The notes under the pieces are model-generated. The model had not been told where the DNA came from. It searched no databases and worked only from the letters and a program-made list of their open reading frames with translations. A stretch of DNA of 16,185 nt from an uncultured Arcobacter sp. (lineage in GTDB: Bacteria; Campylobacterota; Campylobacteria; Campylobacterales; Arcobacteraceae): positions 1 to 16,185 of the forward strand of contig CALMBI010000232.1 in the NCBI GenBank assembly GCA_937860115.1, read 5' to 3'. Shown piece after piece: positions 8,508 through 13,819 of this stretch (position 1 is its first letter; the number at the start of each line of letters is the position of its first letter). A program made the translations under genes and the position numbers.

Positions 8508-8889
8508 TTTGAAATCCTTGTAAAATTGAATTAAAAATCACACCATCAATACCTTGATTTGCAACCTCTTCTATGTGTGTATCATCTTGTATGATATAAA
8601 TGATTTTGCTATCAAACATATAATTTTCTGCTATTTTTTGTATTTTGGAAGCAGTTTGCAAGTCATAAATAAAAATAAATTGTGCATGTAAGCTATTAGC
8701 ATAGATAGCTTGTGTTACATCATCTACAAATACACTGTATGGTATATCATTTTTGGAGCAATAATCCATCACTTCCAAATCAAATGAAAAAAATAGATTT
8801 GATCTTGATGGTGTAGTTTTAATATTCTCAATATTAGTTATAAATGAGAATTGAGGATATGGTATATATTCACTACCTAAAATAATCAT
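8491..8889 (-). CDS. Conserved-looking hypothetical protein, 132 residues
   Basis: Family not recognised. The protein looks like a small soluble alpha/beta domain: alternating hydrophobic strands and helices (SNLFFSFDLEVMDYC, IPYSVFVDD, AQFIFIYDL, SKIIYIIQDD, GIDGVIFNSIL), with no signal peptide, membrane helix or cysteine cluster. The pattern of a strand ending in Asp, repeated several times, recalls receiver or Rossmann-like folds, but no catalytic motif is clear. ATG is preceded by AGGA that touches the stop of the upstream zinc-ribbon gene, and its 3' end overlaps the 63-residue membrane gene by 17 bases. Its place in the rsmG-glyS cluster suggests a housekeeping accessory, but no function can be given. 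Confidence 0.75.
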   Translation of the reverse strand: MIILGSEYIPYPQFSFITNIENIKTTPSRSNLFFSFDLEVMDYCSKNDIPYSVFVDDVTQAIYANSLHAQFIFIYDLQTASKIQKIAENYMFDSKIIYIIQDDTHIEEVANQGIDGVIFNSILQGFQNERDY

Positions 8890-8897
8890 CTATAATC

Positions 8898-9104
8898 CTA
8901 TCTTGGTAAACACTCATTCGAGCAATAGTATTTTCCATTACTTAAAATCGCATCTTGTTTTGAAACATATGTTCCACATTTTGGACAATCAGTAAGTTCC
9001 TCTTCTATCTGTTTTGTATCATTGTCTAGTTTTGCTTTTTTATTAAAAAAGAACTTGTAGATAAGATACAAGGCAATCCCTAAAAGTAAAATTTTAAAAA
9101 TCAT
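8898..9104 (-). CDS. PP0621-like small membrane-anchored zinc-ribbon protein
   Basis: 68 residues: an N-terminal membrane helix at about 2-20 (IFKILLLGIALYLIYKFFF), a charged linker, then a four-cysteine zinc-binding tail with Cys40, Cys43, Cys61 and Cys65 (DCPKCGTYVS...YYCSNEC). This layout, including the tyrosine just before the third cysteine, matches my memory of the PP0621 family of uncharacterised small proteins. The role is unknown; a membrane-bound zinc or protein-binding module facing the cytoplasm is a guess. Its ATG overlaps the rsmG stop (ATGA), so it is likely translated by coupling with rsmG. Confidence 0.8.
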   Translation of the reverse strand: MIFKILLLGIALYLIYKFFFNKKAKLDNDTKQIEEELTDCPKCGTYVSKQDAILSNGKYYCSNECLPR

Positions 9105-9715
9105 TCATTTCCCTTAATATAAAGATAATTTCTGTGCTCACCAACAGATTTGATTGTATAGTTACTATATTGATCTTCAAGATCTTTTACTTCATCAGCA
9201 CAAACACTCCCTTTGTAAAACAAATATGATGTGTGGTTTGTTGAAATATTTTTTGAAAGATCCAATAATAACTCTGTGTTAGTGACAGCTCTAGAAGTGA
9301 TTAGTGAAAATGTCGCCCCTTCTACTTGTTCAACTCTTTTTTGGATCACGCTAAGATGTTTTAGGCCTAATATATTTTTTACATAGTTTAAAAAAGCTGC
9401 TCTTTTAGCACGAGGCTCAATCAAAGTTGCTTTGATTTCTGGTCTAGCAATCGCTAAAAGTAATCCTGGATACCCAGCGCCAGTTCCAACATCCGCAAAA
9501 GAATCAAAATTATCTACAAATAAAAGTGGGTAGATACTATCAATAATATTTGCTTCAATATCAAAATCATTTAAACTTGCTGGGGATGTGAGATTATGAA
9601 CTCTTCCCCATTCTTTAAGTAATGATTTAAATTTCTCGCATCTTTGATAAAATTGGTCATCAAACGTGAAACCAAGAGCCGTAAGTTGTTTTTGAAATTG
9701 AGTATTATTTGACAT
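9101..9715 (-). CDS. rsmG: 16S rRNA (guanine527-N7)-methyltransferase RsmG
   Basis: SAM-dependent methyltransferase that makes m7G527 in the 530 loop of 16S rRNA, acting on the small ribosomal subunit; loss in other bacteria gives low-level streptomycin resistance. The N-terminal helical part carries the family signature WGRVHNLTS (36-44). The SAM-binding loop is FADVGTGAGYPGLLLAIARP (73-92), followed by TLIEPRAKRAAFLN (97-110) and the motif LITSRAV (138-144). The length of 204 is normal. Its ATG overlaps the ribA stop as TAATG, and its own stop overlaps the next gene, so it sits in the middle of a translationally coupled run. Confidence 0.95.
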   Translation of the reverse strand: MSNNTQFQKQLTALGFTFDDQFYQRCEKFKSLLKEWGRVHNLTSPASLNDFDIEANIIDSIYPLLFVDNFDSFADVGTGAGYPGLLLAIARPEIKATLIEPRAKRAAFLNYVKNILGLKHLSVIQKRVEQVEGATFSLITSRAVTNTELLLDLSKNISTNHTSYLFYKGSVCADEVKDLEDQYSNYTIKSVGEHRNYLYIKGNE

Positions 9716-10287
9716 TAGATAAGGTGTCCCATCTCTTCTTTTTTAACTGCAAGATATCCCTCATTTTCTTTTGTTTTTCCAACTATTACAGGAATTCTTG
9801 AAGCTATTTTTACGTTCATTTTACTCAGTTTGTCTGGATTGTTTGTAATAAGATTTATCTCTTTAATCCCATAATACTTGAAAATAAAGTCAACCACTTC
9901 GTATGTTCGCTCATCACTTGCAAATCCTAACTGATGATTTGCCTCAACTGTATTAAATCCTTTGTCTTGTAAGCTGTACGCATTTACCTTATTTAAAAGT
10001 CCGATGTTTCTACCCTCTTGACGTAAATAGATAACCATACCACTATGTTCATTTATATAGTCTAGTGCAAAATTGAGTTGTGCTTGACAATCACATTTAA
10101 TACTTCCAATAGCATCACCAGTAAGACATTCTGAATGTATTCGTACATTGACTATTTCATCTTGTACACACGAATAATCTTTACTCATAACTACTAGATG
10201 CTCTTTGATTCCCTCTTTAAAAGATTGAATGAAAAAATTTCCATGTGTTGTGGGTAGTTTTGCAATACTTGAAGTTTCTATATTCAT
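9715..10287 (-). CDS. ribA: GTP cyclohydrolase II
   Basis: First committed step of riboflavin synthesis: opens the imidazole ring of GTP, releasing formate and pyrophosphate and giving the diaminopyrimidine product. The zinc ligands are Cys54, Cys65 and Cys67 in HSECLTGDAIGSIKCDCQ. The catalytic and nucleotide-binding segments YLRQEGRNIGL (87-97) with Arg93, DKGFNTVEANHQLGF (108-122) and LITNNPDK (146-153) are intact. The 190 residues match stand-alone RibA, with no RibB domain fused. No FMN riboswitch precedes it; only about 40 bases separate it from the kinase remnant. A TATAAT box at 10327-10332 suggests its own promoter. The Shine-Dalgarno is weak. Confidence 0.96.
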   Translation of the reverse strand: MNIETSSIAKLPTTHGNFFIQSFKEGIKEHLVVMSKDYSCVQDEIVNVRIHSECLTGDAIGSIKCDCQAQLNFALDYINEHSGMVIYLRQEGRNIGLLNKVNAYSLQDKGFNTVEANHQLGFASDERTYEVVDFIFKYYGIKEINLITNNPDKLSKMNVKIASRIPVIVGKTKENEGYLAVKKEEMGHLI

Positions 10288-10304
10288 ATTTCTAAAATTA
10301 TTAA

Positions 10305-10322
10305 CCTTTTATTTTTAAAAGG
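10305..10322 (-). repeat. Inverted repeat in the ribA leader
   Basis: CCTTTTA and TAAAAGG form a 7-base-pair stem with a TTTT loop (AAAA on the minus strand). It lies between the kinase remnant and ribA, with no true T-tract after it on the minus strand. If the TATAAT promoter at 10327-10332 is used, transcription would begin near 10320, inside the repeat, so it may be a protein-binding site or a weak terminator for upstream transcripts rather than a leader hairpin. Confidence 0.35.
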
Positions 10323-10326
10323 ATGG

Positions 10327-10332
10327 ATTATA
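10327..10332 (-). promoter_or_regulatory. Candidate -10 box (TATAAT) for ribA
   Basis: The minus strand reads CGATATAATCC, a perfect -10 consensus, which overlaps the stop codon of the kinase remnant. The A of the ribA ATG is 40 bases downstream. At 17-base spacing the -35 position reads TACTTT, a poor match, which is common in Campylobacterota. It would give ribA, rsmG and the following genes their own transcript and could explain why the 3' end of the broken kinase gene is kept. Confidence 0.45.
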
Positions 10333-10783
10333 TCGAACTTTTGCTTTGTAAAGTATCGATTGGGATTTGCACTTTAAAATTAGCACCATAAAATTCTTTA
10401 TTTTCGTATCTAAATGATTTATTGGAGACAAAAATCTCACCTTTCATATGATCTACAATCATTTGGTGTGACATATAAAGACCAAGCCCTGTTCCTTGAC
10501 TTTGGTGTTTTGTAGTAAAGTATGGCTCAAATATTTTATTTATAATATGTTCAGGAATCCCACCTGCACTATCTTGCATCTCTATAATTCCATTTTCGTT
10601 TTTATTATCACCGTAAACTTTTATAAGCACAATTCTATCATCTAATGGGAGATTAGTTTCTACTAAAATATCTTTTGCATTATTGATGATATTAAGTATA
10701 ACTTGTATCAATTCATTTTCTAAACTATTTACGTGTACTGTTTCATCTAGATCCTCAATGATATTGATTTTATGTTTTTTCAT
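10328..10783 (-). pseudogene. Histidine kinase remnant: ATPase (HATPase_c) domain only
   Basis: C-terminal catalytic domain of a sensor histidine kinase, without the phosphoacceptor-His domain. Bergerat-fold boxes are well kept from the ATG at 10783: N box ELIQVILNIINNAKDIL (24-40, Asn34/Asn35), G1 box DSAGGIP (71-77), F box IFEPYFTTK (84-92) and G2 box GTGLGL (97-102). The frame is open only a few codons above this ATG, and no Shine-Dalgarno is evident. It begins just before the N box, where a complete kinase would have its dimerisation/His helices, so this is a fragment. It belongs with the two-receiver frame ending at 10859: together they are pieces of one gene that lost the PAS core and DHp domain. 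The fragment may still be translated, but could not autophosphorylate on a His of its own. Confidence 0.8.
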
Positions 10784-10858
10784 ATTTCCATATTTGCATC
10801 AACACATTTATCATCTTGAAACATTAAAAGTGCTTCCATCGTCGCATTTGAGAGTGCT
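10782..10858 (-). pseudogene. Remnant of the PAS-domain start between the two kinase fragments
   Basis: Reading on from the receiver frame after removing one T from the T5 run at 10861-10865, the sequence translates as FKALSNATMEALLMFQDD, then KCVDAN, which looks like the first helix and strand of a PAS domain (compare the usual ATMEAI...D-N pattern). It runs into a TGA within three codons of DAN, exactly where the ATP-binding fragment begins in another frame. A 7-base direct repeat, CATATTT at 10781-10787 and 10789-10795, marks the likely deletion junction. This small piece is the main evidence that the flanking frames were once one gene. Confidence 0.65.
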
Positions 10859-11674
10859 TTAAAAACTTTCCATAGCATTTTCTATCTCTTTGTTTTGTTT
10901 TTCTATCTCTCTTTTTTGTTTGATATTGTCGATCCATAAACAAATTTTGAGATAAAACTCGAGCTTATCAATAGGTGTTTTTATAAAATCAGAAAGTCCA
11001 TCAGAGATATTTTGTTGCAAAGATATCGGATTGTAGATATTTGAAACAGAGATAACTGGCAGATTTTTGGAAAACTTTTTTCGAGCTTTGATTAAAATAT
11101 CCAAACTATCATCCATATCATCAAGATTAATATCAAGTAGTAACAATGACAAATTTTCAATTGTATCAAGCTTTTTCCAAGCGCTTGCACCATTGTGAAC
11201 AACAACAATTTTATATCTATGTAAGCGTAACAATTCGATTATAAAATCTCTTATTTGATCTTTTGGTTTCACAACCATAATAGTTTCAAGTGAATTTAAG
11301 ATCAGTTTTTTAATAAGAAGATCAATCTCTTTAAGGATATTGAGTAGATTTCCTAATTTTACATGATAAGCTAGAAAATTATATTTTGAAAACTGTTCAA
11401 CGTTGTCAATGCTATATTCTGATGTCAAAAAAACGATTCCACAATCTGTAAGATTTTGGATATCTTTTATAATTGTTTCCTCTTCTGTTGGTGAATTATT
11501 TGTGTTTAAAATAACAAGATCGATCGGCTCTTGTCTTAAGATATCATAAGAACGATCCAAAGTTGTTTCATAAAATGAGTGATAGCCAAATTTTTCTAAT
11601 GTTGAATGAATTATAGAAGATTTATTACTTTGATCGATTGTTAGAATTTTAAATTCATAAAGAGTACTAAGCAT
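10859..11674 (-). pseudogene. Double-receiver N-terminal part of a broken hybrid sensor kinase
   Basis: 271 residues with two CheY-like receiver domains and a short coiled coil. Receiver 1 (about 8-122) has Asn57 at the phosphorylation position (LVILNTN) and keeps a switch Lys106. Receiver 2 (about 131-247) has a proper phospho-Asp181 (LLLLDINLDD) and Lys232 (FIKTP), but its acidic pocket is replaced by VVKPKDQ. The end, KQKREIEKQNKEIENAMESF, is the helix that normally leads into a PAS domain; it stops at TAA because of an extra T in a T5 run at 10861-10865. The ATG overlaps the exonuclease gene by eight bases. It may still make a stable receiver protein, so functional as a stand-alone regulator is the alternative reading. 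The original kinase family is inferred, not searched. Confidence 0.72.
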
Positions 11675-12461
11675 TCTCTCTCTCCTTATTTTTTCTTATA
11701 GTCTCTATAGTTGGTGCATTTTTAGAAAATGCTATAAGATCTTCAGTGCTAGAAATGAGTTGTGTATCCAATATCTCCAAAGTAGCTTTTAAGACTTCAA
11801 CGGTACTGAGTGCATCTTCATAAGCTCTATGATGATTTTCTATGTCGATATTTAATAGTTCTTTCAATGACTTTAAGCCATATTTTTCGGCTTCTATAGT
11901 CCTAGCTGCCAAATCGATAGTGCATATTTTTCGATTGGCAAGTTTACCTAAATGATGTTTTTCCAAACTTTCACTTATAAAATTATAATCAAAATCAACA
12001 CTATGAGCTACAAAAACATCATCTTCTATAAATATTCTAAATTCTTCTAATACATTTTTTAAGCTTGGTGCATCTTCTAATATTTCAGGCGTGATCCCTG
12101 TGATCTCTTGAACTTTTTTTGGAATATTTTTACAATACACCAATGATTCATATTCTTCTATGATTATTCCATTTTTGTATTTTATTGCAGCGATCTCTAT
12201 TATTTGACCTGTTTTTGGATTTCCACCACTTGTTTCAATATCTACAACGCAAAACACTTGATCTTTGATAAGGTTCTCTTTTGTTTTAAGATGTACAAAA
12301 TTTTCACTAAAATAGATTGGATAGCCACTAGAGATCAGTTGTTCGGTTTCTAAATCTACTGAATCAAAAAAAGTTTTCCCATTTTCTAAAATAGAGTTGT
12401 ATTGTATAATATTTAATGGACCTTTTAAAAGTTTATTATTTAATATATCAATGTAGTTCAT
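11667..12461 (-). CDS. DnaQ-like 3'-5' exonuclease (DEDDh)
   Basis: Exonuclease of the DNA polymerase III epsilon/DnaQ superfamily. ExoI is VVDIETSGG (Asp74, Glu76), ExoII is AHSVDFDYNF (Asp158), and ExoIII is NHHRAYEDAL (His211, Asp216), so all catalytic metal ligands of the DEDDh type are there. An N-terminal extension of about 68 residues precedes the nuclease domain and has no motif I know; about 30 residues after the domain are likewise plain. It could be the polymerase III proofreading subunit or a separate repair or RNA-processing nuclease; the extension favours a lineage-specific member. It overlaps trpF by 14 bases without a good Shine-Dalgarno, suggesting coupled translation, and overlaps the kinase remnant by eight. 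Confidence 0.88.
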   Translation of the reverse strand: MNYIDILNNKLLKGPLNIIQYNSILENGKTFFDSVDLETEQLISSGYPIYFSENFVHLKTKENLIKDQVFCVVDIETSGGNPKTGQIIEIAAIKYKNGIIIEEYESLVYCKNIPKKVQEITGITPEILEDAPSLKNVLEEFRIFIEDDVFVAHSVDFDYNFISESLEKHHLGKLANRKICTIDLAARTIEAEKYGLKSLKELLNIDIENHHRAYEDALSTVEVLKATLEILDTQLISSTEDLIAFSKNAPTIETIRKNKERENA

Positions 12462-13038
12462 TGACTGCTTTTACAAAATCTATCATCATTTGTTTGTCTT
12501 TTTTTCCTTTAGAAATCTCAACACCACTACTTATATCAACTGAATAAAAGTTATACCCCTTTAATTCTTTTACATTTTTACTATTTAATCCACCTGCAAC
12601 GATAATCTTAGAACAATCTATACCATCAAACCATTCCAAATTAAGTCTTGTACCCATACCACCAAACCCTTCTACAAAAGCATCAATAAGTCGAAATCTA
12701 TCTTGATTTTGTATTACATCCTCTTTTGATTTTGCTCTTACCACTTTTACATATCGTATATCTAAATTATTATAAATTGACTCATCATCGCTAATAATTT
12801 GAGCTAGGTCAATATTTGTTTCTTTTGAGATTTGATTGATAGTTTGTGCAGTTTCATTTACAAAAAGACCAACAGCTTGGACAAAAGGTGGAAGAACATC
12901 GATAATCACTCTTGCATCTTGTGGAGTGATATATCTTGGGCTCAGTTTGTAAAATACAAATCCTAAAGCATCAGCCCCTGCATAACAAGCATCCATAGCA
13001 TCTTGCAAATTCGTGATACCGCAAATTTTAATTTTCAT
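12448..13038 (-). CDS. trpF: Phosphoribosylanthranilate isomerase TrpF
   Basis: Tryptophan biosynthesis: Amadori rearrangement of phosphoribosylanthranilate to CdRP in a TIM barrel. The N-terminal KIKICGITNLQDA carries the catalytic-base Cys6, and Asp119 (LIDAF) is the likely general acid. GFGGMGTRLNLEW (124-136), IIVAGGLN (145-152) and the phosphate-binding VDISSGVEISKGKKD (167-181) are intact. The usual VQLHG strand is degraded to LAQIISDDE (78-86). The length of 196 is normal for a monofunctional enzyme. It stands 10 bases after rpe and apart from the other trp genes, as often happens outside enteric bacteria. Confidence 0.95.
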   Translation of the reverse strand: MKIKICGITNLQDAMDACYAGADALGFVFYKLSPRYITPQDARVIIDVLPPFVQAVGLFVNETAQTINQISKETNIDLAQIISDDESIYNNLDIRYVKVVRAKSKEDVIQNQDRFRLIDAFVEGFGGMGTRLNLEWFDGIDCSKIIVAGGLNSKNVKELKGYNFYSVDISSGVEISKGKKDKQMMIDFVKAVNELH

Positions 13039-13048
13039 TATCTTTTAC

Positions 13049-13690
13049 TTATATTTGCAAACTTTTTATAGCATTTTCGTAAGAAGCATTTGTAAATACA
13101 TAATTACCAGCAACTACAACATCAACACCAGCATCTTTAAGTAAGTGGATATTTTTATCTCCTACCCCACCATCGACTTCAATAAGGCAATTTGGATTTC
13201 TTTTATTAATAAGCTCTTTGAGTTTTTTTGCTTTTTCTAGTACACTTGGGATAAATTTTTGTCCACCAAATCCAGGATTAACAGACATCAAAAGCACCAT
13301 ATCAAGATCCTCTAAAAGATACTCTATAGCTTCAGGAGGCGTATGTGGATTAAGTACGATTGCAGGAGATATTCCATAATCTCTTATTTTTTGGATAAGT
13401 CTATGGGGATGCTTCTCCTCTTCTATGTGAAATGAGATATATTTTGGTTTGAGTGGAGCAAAAAGCTCTACAAAAAAAGTGTTGTTTTGTACCATTAGAT
13501 GAATATCAAGTGGTTTAGTAGCTATTTTAGCCACGCTACTTACGACAACTGGTCCAATAGTAAGATTTGGGACAAAATGTCCATCCATCACATCAACATG
13601 AACCAAATCACATCCACCATCACAGATAGCTTGTATCTCTTCGTTCAATCTTCCAAAATCTGCACTTAAAATCGAGGGTGCTACTAACAT
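13049..13690 (-). CDS. rpe: Ribulose-phosphate 3-epimerase
   Basis: Interconverts ribulose 5-phosphate and xylulose 5-phosphate in the pentose phosphate pathway (or Calvin cycle). Counting from the start given here, the TIM barrel begins with VAPSILSADF and carries the metal ligands His31 and Asp33 (HVDVMDGHFVPN), His64 (DIHLMV) and Asp173 (EVDGG), with the loop MSVNPGFGGQKF (135-146). I chose the ATG at 13690 rather than the longer one at 13726. AAGGA at 13697-13701 lies six bases before it, the family normally starts right at this point, and the 12 extra upstream residues have no ribosome binding site. The result is 213 residues, the usual size. Confidence 0.95.
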   Translation of the reverse strand: MLVAPSILSADFGRLNEEIQAICDGGCDLVHVDVMDGHFVPNLTIGPVVVSSVAKIATKPLDIHLMVQNNTFFVELFAPLKPKYISFHIEEEKHPHRLIQKIRDYGISPAIVLNPHTPPEAIEYLLEDLDMVLLMSVNPGFGGQKFIPSVLEKAKKLKELINKRNPNCLIEVDGGVGDKNIHLLKDAGVDVVVAGNYVFTNASYENAIKSLQI

Positions 13691-13696
13691 ATCTCT

Positions 13697-13701
13697 TCCT
13701 T
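13697..13701 (-). promoter_or_regulatory. Shine-Dalgarno that fixes the rpe start
   Basis: AAGGA (within AAAGGAAGAG on the minus strand) is spaced six bases from the ATG at 13690. The alternative ATG at 13726 is preceded only by TTAAAAATA. This supports the shorter, 213-residue product. Confidence 0.75.
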
Positions 13702-13728
13702 TGTATCGCAAAAATTTGCTTATCATTA

Positions 13729-13757
13729 TTTTTAAGGAAGATATTTTATCTTGTCAA
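13729..13757 (-). promoter_or_regulatory. Candidate promoter for rpe-trpF and following genes
   Basis: In the 93-base gap between the ABC-F gene and rpe the minus strand carries a perfect -35 hexamer TTGACA (13752-13757), a 17-base spacer and TAAAAA (13729-13734) as a weak -10; TAATGA just downstream is another choice. The spacer contains a short palindrome, AAGATA-AAA-TATCTT (13738-13752), which could be an operator or chance. The rest of the gap holds nothing I can name and has no clear terminator for the ABC-F gene. Confidence 0.4.
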
Positions 13758-13819
13758 ACTTATGTTTATATCATTTACTTTTAGTAGTTACAGATAAAAT
13801 CAAATACAAACGAGTGAAA

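Noticed and set aside
10288..10327. FMN riboswitch in front of ribA
   Set aside because: The gap is only about 40 bases and contains none of the conserved RFN-element helices or loops, just one short AT-rich palindrome.
10855..10870. Programmed ribosomal frameshift or phase-variable homopolymer joining the receiver frame to the PAS remnant
   Set aside because: The run is only five T, there is no stimulatory structure or classic slippery heptamer, and even after the shift the frame ends in about 25 codons without reaching the ATPase domain.
13738..13752. Hairpin AAGATA/TATCTT as terminator of the ABC-F gene
   Set aside because: The stem is six A/T-rich pairs with no T-tract following on the minus strand, and it lies in the spacer of a better-supported promoter.
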